Source: Poseidonocella pacifica (lineage in GTDB: Bacteria; Pseudomonadota; Alphaproteobacteria; Rhodobacterales; Rhodobacteraceae). Taken from it: a DNA stretch of 64,000 nucleotides. Shown piece after piece: positions 19,038-26,743 of the stretch. Below the pieces are notes generated by a model, which saw only the letters and a program-made list of their open reading frames with translations, made no database searches and was not told where the DNA came from. The translations under genes were made by a program, and so were the position numbers. Location of the stretch: NCBI RefSeq assembly GCF_900111875.1, contig NZ_FOJU01000001.1, forward strand, positions 744,001 to 808,000, in the 5' to 3' direction. Every line of letters begins with the position of its first letter. Position 1 is the stretch's first letter.

Positions 19038-19149
19038 GGGGCGCTCCCGGCTGTGACGCGTAAAGGCGGGTTCTAGCGCGCCTCGCCGCAGAGGGCAAAC
19101 CCACCGTTGGAGTTGCGCGAACCAAGCAAGCGCCGTAAGGACCTCCGCC

Positions 19150-19773
19150 ATGGATAGTCGTGACCCCCGCACTCTCATCACACTTGCCCGCCAGTCGGGC
19201 GAAACGGACCGGCCTGAACCTCTGGATCTTGGCGCGCGGGTGCGCGATCTGCGCAAGGGGCTGGGCTGGACGCTGGAGCAAGCCGCGAAAGAGGCGGGTC
19301 TGGCGCGCTCGACCCTCTCGAAGATCGAAAACGGGCTGATGTCGCCCACCTATGACGCGCTCAAGAAACTTGCGGTAGGACTTGATATCTCGGTCCCGCA
19401 ACTCTTCACCCCGCCGGAGCAGGATCAGGTTACCGGCCGCATGACCGTGACACGGGTGGATGAGGGGGCCGCGCATCCGACGGCCACCTATGAGCATGAG
19501 ATGCTCGCCTCGCAACTGACTAACAAGAAGATGCTTCCCTATCGCGCCCGCGTCCGCGCCCGACAAATGGAGGAATTCGACGGCTGGGTCCGGCACGATG
19601 GAGAAGAGTTTCTGTATGTGCTGACGGGAGTGATCAGGCTCTACACCGAGTTTTACGAACCGGTGGAGATGCGCCGAGGCGACAGCGCCTATTACGATGC
19701 CTCAATGGGCCACAACGTCGTTTCGGTGAGTGCCGACGACGCCACGATCCTTTGGGTTACTTCGTTGGTCTGA
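19150..19773 (+). CDS. XRE-family regulator with C-terminal cupin
   Basis: A 207-residue regulator. An N-terminal helix-turn-helix at about residues 28-85 (LGWTLEQAAKEAGLARSTLS, KIENGLMSPTYDALKKLA) is followed by a cupin barrel at about 110-207 (HDGEEFLYVLTGVIRLYTEF, RRGDSAYYDASMGHNVV). This architecture (PuuR/SutR-like) usually controls uptake or catabolism of a small amine or acid sensed by the cupin. No obvious target operon adjoins it. It is divergent from the DsbA-like gene. Confidence 0.87.
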   Translation: MDSRDPRTLITLARQSGETDRPEPLDLGARVRDLRKGLGWTLEQAAKEAGLARSTLSKIENGLMSPTYDALKKLAVGLDISVPQLFTPPEQDQVTGRMTVTRVDEGAAHPTATYEHEMLASQLTNKKMLPYRARVRARQMEEFDGWVRHDGEEFLYVLTGVIRLYTEFYEPVEMRRGDSAYYDASMGHNVVSVSADDATILWVTSLV

Positions 19774-20076
19774 TCGCGGAACGCGCGTTACGGGGCCGAG
19801 GCGCCATGGCGACCACAGGGATCAGTTGGTTCAGATCCTCGCGCAGTTGCCGTTCCGTGAGTGGAGCAAAGGCATCGCTAGGCGCAGAGAACGAACCCGT
19901 GAGTGTGTAGACAAGCCGTGAAATACAATCTGTGATAGTACGTAGAGTGGCGGCGGGCCAAGACAAGCTACTCAAGACGGATCTCCCTGAACGCGTCGAT
20001 TCCTTAACGACTTGGTTACCTTGGCACCATCGCCGTAAACAAAAGGTTAAGCAACCTGTGGTGGATCGGAGCAGGG
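19774..20076. other. Intergenic stretch with one doubtful small frame
   Basis: About 300 bases between the XRE-cupin gene and the entericidin-like gene. A minus-strand frame (19757-19975, 72 codons from TTG) has a plausible second half (DAFAPLTERQLREDLNQLIPV) and overlaps the end of the XRE gene by 17 bases. It has no ribosome site and its first third uses atypical codons, so I do not call it a gene. The AT-richer part at 20000-20060 should carry regulatory signals, but no clear promoter hexamers stand out. Confidence 0.35.
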
Positions 20077-20190
20077 TCAGAACATCCGCTGAACCTGACG
20101 GGCGCCGCTGGAAATGTCCTGCCCCACGCCATCAACGGTCGCGCAGGCAGCAAGCAGGAGAAGGGCCGCGAGGGGCAGAAGTGTCTTCAT
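20077..20190 (-). CDS. Entericidin-like small lipoprotein
   Basis: A 37-residue peptide with a basic start (MKTLLPL), hydrophobic core and lipobox LLAAC (lipidated Cys at residue 16), then ATVDGVGQDISSGARQVQ. The post-cysteine pattern T-V-x-G-x-G-x-D-I is that of the entericidin A/B family of toxin/antidote lipoproteins. I chose ATG at 20190; an ATG at 20205 is also in frame. It begins four bases after the stop of the oligopeptide-binding-protein gene on the same strand, so it is almost certainly co-transcribed. Confidence 0.78.
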   Translation of the reverse strand: MKTLLPLAALLLLAACATVDGVGQDISSGARQVQRMF

Positions 20191-20194
20191 CGTT

Positions 20195-22009
20195 CTAGTC
20201 CTCATACCACCACACGTCCGGCTGCCATCCGATCCAATCGCCGTAAATCGGCAATGCATCGGGGAACTTGAGCTCCTTGGCGTGGGCTACACGGCTGATG
20301 TTGAACTGATAAATCGGGATGACATAGCGCCCCGCAGTCAGGATTCGGTCAAGCGCACGGGTGGCGGCGACGAAGCCATCGTTGCTCTCGGAAGTCAGAA
20401 TTTCGCGGATCATGGCATCGACAGCGGGTGAGGCCACGCCCATCAGGTTGCTCGATCCGGTCGATGTGGCGCTATCCTGCCCCCAGTAGAGGAAAAGCTC
20501 ATTGCCAGGGCTGAGCGAGACGCCGCGGCGATAATAGGTCATATCGAAGTCGAAATCCTGAAGCCTGGATTCGAACTGTGCCGAATCCACCGAGGTAACC
20601 GACGCTGAAATCCCGAGCCGTTCCAGTGCCTTGAGATAGATATCTATGATTGACTGGCTCTCTGTATCCGCGCTTTGCAGCAGGATATCGAAGGTGAAGG
20701 GGGTGCCCGTCGCATCGGCGAGGCGTCCGTTCTGAACGGTCCAGCCAGCCTGTTCCATGAGGTCGAGCGCTTTGGCGATGTTTGAACGATTGCGGGCCGA
20801 GCCGTCGGAAACGGGTAGGGCGTAACCGTCTATTGCGCCGGGGGGCAACTCTTCGGCGAACGGCTCCAACAGCGCACGGACCTCATCCGTGGCAGGGCCG
20901 TCTTTCATCCCGAGGACAGAGTTGGAAAAGTAAGAGGCAATGCGCGGTTGCCGTCCGCCGGTAAGAGCTTGGTTGATGAATTCAAAGTTGAAGGCATGGA
21001 TCATCGCACTGCGCACGCGCCAATCTTCGAACTGCGGGCGGCGGGTGTTCATCACAAAGCCGGTCATGCCTGTGGGACGTTCGTGAGGGATCACCGATTT
21101 GACAACATCACCACGCTCTACCGCCGGAAAGTTGTACTGAGTCTCCCACTTTTCGGCGTTGAATTCCCGGAAGGTGGAGACTTCACCCGCTTTGAAGGCC
21201 TCAAAGGCGACCGCCCCGTCACCGTAGAACTCCATGCGAATTTCGTCGAAATTGTTGGTGCCACGACGAAAGGGCAGATCATTGCCCCAATAATCCGGAT
21301 TGCGCTTCAGGCTCACATAACGACCGGCCTCATAGGCGTCGATCACATATGGCGCGGTCGAAATCGGGATCACGTCGAGGCCGGAGTCGGCGAAATCCAG
21401 CCCCTCCCACTGTGCCTTCTTCAGGATCGGTCGCATGCCGATAATCAGCGCAAGCTCTCGGTTCGCTTCGTTGAAGGTGAAGCGGATGCCGCGCGGGCCA
21501 GTCTTCTCCATCGCCGCGATCTTGTCCCAGGTGCCGCGATAGCGGGGGTGACCCACCGTTCCCAGCGTCTCATAGGACCACATGACATCCTCGACGGTGA
21601 CGGGCGTGCCGTCCGAGAATCGCGCGCCTTCCCGCAGGGTGAATTCGGCCCACTCCCGGTCCGGTCCGACCTCTATCGATTCGGCCAAAAGTCCGTAGAG
21701 GGTAAACGGTTCGTCCCAGGACCGGCCCATGAGGCTCTCATAGGCCAGAAATCGGAGAGCCCATGGGACGTTGCCCTTGAGGATATGAGGGTTAAGGCTG
21801 TCGAAGCTGCCGGACTCTCCGGTAACGATTCGTCCACCCTTGGGCGCGTCAGGGTTTGCATAGGGAAGAGACACAAAATCCGGTGGCAGCGCAGGGGTTC
21901 CGTACATAGCTATGCCGTGAGTCGGCTCGGCCTGTGCAAAAGGCGCCGTGCAGAGACCCGCGAGGATCAAGGTTAACGGGCGCAAGAAAAATAAAGGCTT
22001 TGTTAACAT
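20195..22009 (-). CDS. Extracellular solute-binding protein, family 5 (oligopeptide, YejA-like)
   Basis: A 604-residue periplasmic binding protein with a signal peptide ending AQA-EP (about residue 27). It has the family 5 core (ALPPDFVSLPYANPDAPKGG, SLNPHILKGN, DGTPVTVEDVMWSYETL). The long form with PYANPDAPKGG resembles YejA/oligopeptide binding proteins. No yejBEF-type permease or ATPase genes are adjacent in the window, so this binding protein is either an orphan or uses a transporter encoded elsewhere. The entericidin-like lipoprotein gene follows it closely. Confidence 0.88.
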   Translation of the reverse strand: MLTKPLFFLRPLTLILAGLCTAPFAQAEPTHGIAMYGTPALPPDFVSLPYANPDAPKGGRIVTGESGSFDSLNPHILKGNVPWALRFLAYESLMGRSWDEPFTLYGLLAESIEVGPDREWAEFTLREGARFSDGTPVTVEDVMWSYETLGTVGHPRYRGTWDKIAAMEKTGPRGIRFTFNEANRELALIIGMRPILKKAQWEGLDFADSGLDVIPISTAPYVIDAYEAGRYVSLKRNPDYWGNDLPFRRGTNNFDEIRMEFYGDGAVAFEAFKAGEVSTFREFNAEKWETQYNFPAVERGDVVKSVIPHERPTGMTGFVMNTRRPQFEDWRVRSAMIHAFNFEFINQALTGGRQPRIASYFSNSVLGMKDGPATDEVRALLEPFAEELPPGAIDGYALPVSDGSARNRSNIAKALDLMEQAGWTVQNGRLADATGTPFTFDILLQSADTESQSIIDIYLKALERLGISASVTSVDSAQFESRLQDFDFDMTYYRRGVSLSPGNELFLYWGQDSATSTGSSNLMGVASPAVDAMIREILTSESNDGFVAATRALDRILTAGRYVIPIYQFNISRVAHAKELKFPDALPIYGDWIGWQPDVWWYED

Positions 22010-22087
22010 TCAGGGGTACGACGCTGCTCTCAAGGGTATTGTTTCATGAACCGTATCCCCGGTTTCGAGCCTTTTCAAACTTTTAGG

Positions 22088-22116
22088 TTGGAACGATGCG
22101 GTAGTTTGCTTATAAG
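22088..22116 (+). promoter_or_regulatory. Putative sigma-70 promoter of an orphan transcript
   Basis: TTGGAA at 22088-22093 and TATAAG at 22111-22116 are separated by exactly 17 bases, close to the housekeeping consensus. A start site near 22122-22124 would follow. The only downstream signal before the next gene is a terminator 50 bases away, so this promoter would serve the small transcript rather than the 3-hydroxybutyrate dehydrogenase gene. Confidence 0.5.
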
Positions 22117-22122
22117 GAAGTC

Positions 22123-22198
22123 ACTGCTCGATAGGTTTCTTGCCTGTATGAAACCTGCCTCAATAACTCAACGCCGGCTTCGTGCCGGCGTTTTTTTT
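22123..22198 (+). ncRNA. Candidate small RNA with two hairpins
   Basis: Between two divergent genes, a good promoter is followed by a 7-bp hairpin (AGGTTTC 22133-22139 with GAAACCT 22150-22156, loop of ten), an unpaired stretch GCCTCAATAACTCAA, and a strong intrinsic terminator ending in eight T. No convincing peptide is encoded. This promoter-hairpin-linker-terminator unit of about 75 nt is the classic layout of a trans-acting sRNA. A short leader/attenuator for the downstream dehydrogenase is the alternative. I cannot assign it to a known family. Confidence 0.55.
22172..22198 (+). terminator. Intrinsic terminator upstream of the hydroxybutyrate dehydrogenase gene
   Basis: CGCCGGC (22172-22178), loop TTCGT, GCCGGCG (22184-22190), then TTTTTTTT (22191-22198). 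The perfect 7-bp GC stem with U-tract is on the plus strand, where no protein gene ends. It therefore implies a non-coding transcript or an attenuated leader. Confidence 0.85.
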
Positions 22199-22277
22199 GG
22201 TCCATACTCCCCACCGCGCTTTGATCTTCGCAGATGCAGCATTACGCTGCTCCCAAAGACGTCACGGAGGAGCAGAC

Positions 22278-23051
22278 ATGACACTCAAAGGCAAAACAGC
22301 GGTCGTCACGGGATCTAATTCCGGAATCGGCTTAGGGGTCGCCCGGTCACTGGCAGAGGCGGGAGCCTCCGTCGTGCTCAACTCCTTCACTGACAATGCG
22401 GAGGATCACGACCTCGCGCGCGAAATGGCCAAGGAGTTCGGCACCGAGGTGCGGTACATCAAGGCCGACATGTCCAAGGCGGACGAATGCCGCGCCTTGA
22501 TCGAACAGGCCGGGGCCTGCGACATCCTCGTGAACAACGCAGGTATTCAACACGTCGCGCCGATCGATGAATTCCCGACCGAAAAATGGGACGCGATTAT
22601 CGCGATCAACCTCAACTCAGCCTTTCACACCACCGCTGCGGCATTGCCCCTGATGCGCAAGGCGGGATGGGGCCGGGTGGTCAATATCGCTTCGGCGCAT
22701 GGCCTTACCGCATCGCCCTACAAATCGGCCTATGTCGCGGCCAAACACGGGATCGTCGGCTTCACCAAGGTCACGGCGCTGGAAACGGCGCAGGAGCCGA
22801 TCACCGCGAATGCCATCTGTCCGGGCTATGTTCTGACCCCGCTCGTGGAGGCACAGATCCCGGACACGATGGAGAAATACGACATGGGGCGCGAAGAGGT
22901 GATCAAGACCATCATGCTGGAGCGCCAGCCCTCCAAGGAATTCGCCACCGTCGAGCAACTCGGCGGCACGGCAGTTTTCCTTTGCTCCGATTCAGCGGCC
23001 CAGATCACCGGAACGACGATAAGCGTCGACGGTGGCTGGACCGCGCTTTAG
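22278..23051 (+). CDS. 3-hydroxybutyrate dehydrogenase (SDR family)
   Basis: A 257-residue short-chain dehydrogenase oxidising D-3-hydroxybutyrate to acetoacetate, the exit step of polyhydroxybutyrate use. It has the NAD motif TGSNSGIG at 11-18, NNAG at 86-89, and catalytic S139, Y152 and K156. Sequences such as NNAGIQHVAPIDEFP, SPYKSAYVAAKHG and NAICPGYVLTPLV are those of bacterial BdhA/HbdH. ATG at 22278 follows ACGGAGGAGCAGAC. A patatin-like gene starts ten bases after its stop. Confidence 0.9.
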   Translation: MTLKGKTAVVTGSNSGIGLGVARSLAEAGASVVLNSFTDNAEDHDLAREMAKEFGTEVRYIKADMSKADECRALIEQAGACDILVNNAGIQHVAPIDEFPTEKWDAIIAINLNSAFHTTAAALPLMRKAGWGRVVNIASAHGLTASPYKSAYVAAKHGIVGFTKVTALETAQEPITANAICPGYVLTPLVEAQIPDTMEKYDMGREEVIKTIMLERQPSKEFATVEQLGGTAVFLCSDSAAQITGTTISVDGGWTAL

Positions 23052-23061
23052 GGGCGGGGGG

Positions 23062-24093
23062 ATGGTCCGGATCAACATCGGTTTGCAAGGCGGCGGGGCG
23101 CACGGGGCCTTTACCTGGGGCGTGCTCGACCGTCTCTTGCGAGAGGATGATATCGAGATTGCCGCGATCACCGGCACATCCGCAGGGGCTCTCAATGCCG
23201 CCGCGCTCAAGTCGGGTATGGCGACCGGAGGCGCCGAGGGCGCTCGTGACGCGCTGGATTGGCTCTGGGACCAGATCGGCCGGCTGGAACAACTGGAATT
23301 GCCGGGCTGGATGCAACCCTTCATGCCGTCGCTCCCGGTGGTGTCCAAGTACATCGAATATTCTCCGGCCTTCGCGATGGCCGACGCGTCGACCCGCATG
23401 CTGTCGCCCTATGTTTGGGGGCCGCTTTATACCAATCCTTTGGCGCAGATCGTCGAACAGCTTGATTTCGGTGAGGTCTGCGGTGCGAAAGGACCTGCGC
23501 TGTATCTTTCCGCCACCAATGTCCGGACGGGCAAGATCAAGGTCTTCAAGGGCGATGAGATCGGGCCTGACGCGCTTCTTGCCTCGGCCTGCCTGCCGAC
23601 CATGTTTCAGGCGGTAGAGGTCAAGGATCCAAAGACGGGGATCGTCGAATCCTATTGGGATGGCGGGTATGTCGGGAATCCGGCGCTCTTCCCGCTCTAT
23701 GACCGCGAATTGCCCGATGATGTGGTCATCATCAACATCAACCCACTGGTGCGCGACTCACTGCCGGTCTCCCCGCAGGAAATACAGAACCGTATCAACG
23801 AAATTAGCTTCAATTCTGCGCTGTTACAGGATCTGCGCGCCGTCCGCTTCGTTCAGAGGCTTCTGGCCAACGATGCCGTGCCGGACGGGACGATGAAGAA
23901 TGTCCGGGTGCACATGATTGCCGACGACCAGTTGATGAACCGGCTCTCGGTGGCGACAAAGCTGGTGCCCAACCCCATCATCATCAACGAGTTGAAAGAG
24001 GCAGGGCAACGCGCAGCGGATCGTTTCCTGCGCGCTCATAAGGACGATCTCGGCCACCGGCAGACCGTTGATCTCGAAGAGATGTTCGGCTGA
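23062..24093 (+). CDS. Patatin-like phospholipase
   Basis: A 343-residue serine lipid hydrolase of the patatin/RssA-type group. The oxyanion loop is GLQGGGAHGAF (residues 7-17), the nucleophile elbow is GTSAG with S40, and the catalytic aspartate is D200 in SYWDGGYVGNP. There is no signal peptide, so it acts inside the cell. It starts ten bases after the 3-hydroxybutyrate dehydrogenase gene and is probably translated from the same mRNA. A link to release of hydroxyacids from storage polymer or lipid is inference. It ends three bases from convergent DUF502. Confidence 0.88.
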   Translation: MVRINIGLQGGGAHGAFTWGVLDRLLREDDIEIAAITGTSAGALNAAALKSGMATGGAEGARDALDWLWDQIGRLEQLELPGWMQPFMPSLPVVSKYIEYSPAFAMADASTRMLSPYVWGPLYTNPLAQIVEQLDFGEVCGAKGPALYLSATNVRTGKIKVFKGDEIGPDALLASACLPTMFQAVEVKDPKTGIVESYWDGGYVGNPALFPLYDRELPDDVVIININPLVRDSLPVSPQEIQNRINEISFNSALLQDLRAVRFVQRLLANDAVPDGTMKNVRVHMIADDQLMNRLSVATKLVPNPIIINELKEAGQRAADRFLRAHKDDLGHRQTVDLEEMFG

Positions 24094-24096
24094 GGG

Positions 24097-24816
24097 CTAC
24101 TCTGCGGCGCGGATCAACGGTTCTCGTGCGGGTTCTTTTGCGTTGGGATAAACAAGGCCCGCTGAAATCACGAGCTTCGCCGCGTCTTCGATCGACATAT
24201 CAAGCTCGATCACGTCCTCACGCGGGAAGAACAGCAAAAAGCCAGAGGTCGGGTTTGGCGTCGTCGGAACGAAGATCGACATAAGCTCACCGCCGGTCTC
24301 TGCCCGGTTCGCCACTTCGCCCTTGGCGGTTGTGGAAATGAACCCGATGGCCCAGACCCCCTTGCGCGGATACTGTACCAAACAGGCCTTCTCAAAGGAG
24401 CGGTCCGATTGGGCAAAGACGGTTTCGGCAATTTGCTTCACGCCGGTATAAATCGACCGAACGATCGGCATCCGATCCACGAGGCTTTCTGCAAAGCGGA
24501 TGAACCCGCGCCCGATAAACCCCTTGGCAAGCCAACCGACGAGAATGGTGAAGAACAGGAATACCACAACACCGAGGCCGCGAATGTTCACCTGCACTTC
24601 GGGACCGAACACGTCGCGAATGATGGTTTCGGGGTGATAGGCGCGCGGCACGAAGGGCAGGACCACCCCATCGATCCAGCCAACGACCGACCAGATCAGC
24701 CAGATCGTGAAAGCTACCGGAGCAATGACAACGAGACCGGTCAGGAACGACGCGCGCAGCCGGCCAAGAAACCCCGCCCGGCGGTGCTTGGTCTCGTCGG
24801 TGAAGGGCTCGCTCAT
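24097..24816 (-). CDS. DUF502 membrane protein
   Basis: A 239-residue protein with two N-terminal membrane helices (about residues 20-45 and 75-98) and a C-terminal soluble domain. DUF502 hallmarks are FLTGLVVIAPVAFTIWL, VDRMPIVRSIYTGVKQIAET and FVPTTPNPTSGFLLFFPRED. Function is unknown in bacteria. I chose ATG at 24816 (MSEPFTDE); an in-frame ATG at 24861 would add 15 residues. Convergent with the patatin gene. Confidence 0.88.
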   Translation of the reverse strand: MSEPFTDETKHRRAGFLGRLRASFLTGLVVIAPVAFTIWLIWSVVGWIDGVVLPFVPRAYHPETIIRDVFGPEVQVNIRGLGVVVFLFFTILVGWLAKGFIGRGFIRFAESLVDRMPIVRSIYTGVKQIAETVFAQSDRSFEKACLVQYPRKGVWAIGFISTTAKGEVANRAETGGELMSIFVPTTPNPTSGFLLFFPREDVIELDMSIEDAAKLVISAGLVYPNAKEPAREPLIRAAE

Positions 24817-24890
24817 GTCAGGTTCCGGATTTGGTTTCACACCTAAATCTAAGTGTTCCACTCAGAGACAACAAGTTGCGCCGCGCGCGC

Positions 24891-25814
24891 TCAGGTCTTT
24901 TCCACGGGCAAAGCGCATAATTCGCATGCGATCAGGGCAGCAAGCCGCGCGTTGTTGCGCACCAGCGCGATATTCGCCTCCAGTGAACGGCCTTCGGTCA
25001 ACTCAAAGATACGTTGCAACAAGTATGGCGTGAGCGCCTTGCCAGATATCCGATGACGTTCGGCATCGCCGATGGCCCGTGTGATGATCGGGGTAATCTC
25101 AGCGGAGGGGATCTCATCAGCGGCTGGAATCGGGTTCGCGATAAGCTGCCCGCCCGGAACGCCGAGCGCGCCGCGCATCCGGTGTGAACGCGCCATTTGC
25201 GCCGGCTCGTCAAGGCGAAGAGGCGCCTCGTATTCGGATCGCGACGACCAGAATGCCGGCAGTTGATCCTGTCCGCGAACAATCACCGGAACGCCAAGAG
25301 TTTCAAGCACTTCCCATGTTTTTGGAAGGTCAAGGATCGCCTTCGCCCCGGCACAGACAACCGTCACGGGCGTTTGCGCCAATTCCTGAAGGTCGGCAGA
25401 GATGTCAAAGCTGTCTTCCGCACCGCGATGAACCCCGCCGATGCCGCCGGTGGCGAACACCTCAATACCGGCGGCATGTGCGCCGATCATCGTGGCGGCC
25501 ACCGTCGTGGACCCCGTGCCGCCGGAGGCGAGGCAAACAGGCATGTCCGCACGGGAAAGCTTGGCCACGCCCTTGGCTTGCGCCAGCGCGTCCAGTTCCG
25601 CAGGTTCCAGTCCGACATGAAGCCGCCCTTCAATGACCGCGATGGTCGCGGGCACGGCCCCTTCGGCACGGATGTCATCTTCGACCATGCGGGCCGTTTC
25701 GAGGTTGCGTGGATAAGGCATGCCATGGGTAATGATAGTCGATTCGAGTGCGACCACGGGGCGCCCTGCACTCAGGGCCTCGGCAACCTCTGTGGAATGG
25801 CGGATATCTATCAT
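24891..25814 (-). CDS. psuG: Pseudouridine-5'-phosphate glycosidase
   Basis: A 307-residue enzyme that splits pseudouridine 5'-phosphate to uracil and ribose 5-phosphate (reversible C-C cleavage). The PsuG family shows throughout: VALESTIITHGMPYPRNLET, SRADMPVCLASGGTGSTTVA, TGGIGGVHRGAEDSFDISAD and ANPIPAADEIP. Its start overlaps the kinase gene stop by four bases, giving a coupled psuK-psuG pair. No pseudouridine transporter is next to it. Confidence 0.94.
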   Translation of the reverse strand: MIDIRHSTEVAEALSAGRPVVALESTIITHGMPYPRNLETARMVEDDIRAEGAVPATIAVIEGRLHVGLEPAELDALAQAKGVAKLSRADMPVCLASGGTGSTTVAATMIGAHAAGIEVFATGGIGGVHRGAEDSFDISADLQELAQTPVTVVCAGAKAILDLPKTWEVLETLGVPVIVRGQDQLPAFWSSRSEYEAPLRLDEPAQMARSHRMRGALGVPGGQLIANPIPAADEIPSAEITPIITRAIGDAERHRISGKALTPYLLQRIFELTEGRSLEANIALVRNNARLAALIACELCALPVEKT

Positions 25815-26704
25815 GCGGAAATGTCTCCTGAAACATAAGCGGCTGCGGCGGCCAAGGCGCGGTCGAGGGCGGCATCCGGTGCCGCGCCTTCGGCCTCTGC
25901 CACGATATGGGCCGCCATAAAGGTGTCGCCCGCGCCCGTCACACGGGTGACGAGTACTTCGGGCGGGGTTTTGTCGATGACTGCGCCCGGAATTCCCATC
26001 GCGGCGCTGCGGCCGCCATCGGTCACCAAGGCCCGAGCGGCCCCGCGCGCAAGCAGGCCTTCGGCAGCCGCCCCAGCGCTCGGGAACTGCGTATGGCAGA
26101 GCAATCCGGCTTCTTCGAGATTGACATAGAGCGTTGCCCGGCCGTGATCCAGAAACGGCGTCAAACGTTCGGCTTTGCCCGGAGAGGCCGGGGCCACGCG
26201 GAGATCGGCTTCGGCGAAAAGGTCGGACCCTGCGATCTCTTCGAGCAGCGCTTCGGTAAGATTGCCGTCCAATGCGACGATCCCGCCAAAGGGCCGCCCC
26301 GGACCGCCGAGCGTGCCGCCCTTGAGGGGGCGCAGGATCTTGTCACCCGCCGCCTCAAGCGAATGGGCGTCGGCAATCGCGGCGATCAGACCGTTCGCGC
26401 CCTCAACGGCCATATACCGGTCGGTCGGAAGGTCGTCGGAGCGATAGATATGGGACGTGATCATGCCCATCCGCGCGCAGGTGGCGATCAGTTCATCCCC
26501 CTCCGCGTCGCGTCCCACAGCGGACAACAGCGCTGGCCGCATACCAAAACGCCGAAGGGTCATGGCGATGTTCATGGCAACGCCGCCGGGAAGCCGCGTA
26601 ATCCGGCCCGGCACGTCTGATCCCAAGCGCATTGGGTTTGGCGCGCGGCCAATCACGTCCCACAGGACGGAACCGATGCAAAGGATGTCAGGGCTGGTCG
26701 TCAT
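25811..26704 (-). CDS. psuK: PfkB-family kinase, probable pseudouridine kinase
   Basis: A 297-residue ribokinase/PfkB-fold sugar kinase. It has an N-terminal GSVLWDVIGRAP, the substrate-side RLPGGVAMNIAMTLRRFG, and the C-terminal catalytic motif VTGAGDTFMAAHIVAE with the base Asp. The four-base overlap with psuG makes pseudouridine the likely substrate. By sequence alone it could be another nucleoside or sugar kinase. ATG at 26704 (MTTSPDIL) is preferred over the ATG 11 codons upstream because the fold begins right after it. Confidence 0.88.
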   Translation of the reverse strand: MTTSPDILCIGSVLWDVIGRAPNPMRLGSDVPGRITRLPGGVAMNIAMTLRRFGMRPALLSAVGRDAEGDELIATCARMGMITSHIYRSDDLPTDRYMAVEGANGLIAAIADAHSLEAAGDKILRPLKGGTLGGPGRPFGGIVALDGNLTEALLEEIAGSDLFAEADLRVAPASPGKAERLTPFLDHGRATLYVNLEEAGLLCHTQFPSAGAAAEGLLARGAARALVTDGGRSAAMGIPGAVIDKTPPEVLVTRVTGAGDTFMAAHIVAEAEGAAPDAALDRALAAAAAYVSGDISA

Positions 26705-26743
26705 TCGACCCTTCTGGACCGGGCGCGTGACGGGCACAAGCCC

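Noticed and set aside
19757-19975. Minus-strand 72-codon frame beside the XRE-cupin gene
   Set aside because: Plausible second half but no ribosome site, TTG start and poor codon use in the first third; kept only as a remark on the intergenic region.
20006-20022. TTAA-N7-GTTAC resembling a CtrA binding site
   Set aside because: Second half-site departs from TTAAC, and one imperfect match in an AT-richer spacer is expected by chance.
20948-21976. Plus-strand frame of 342 codons
   Set aside because: Antisense to the oligopeptide-binding-protein gene; no recognisable features.
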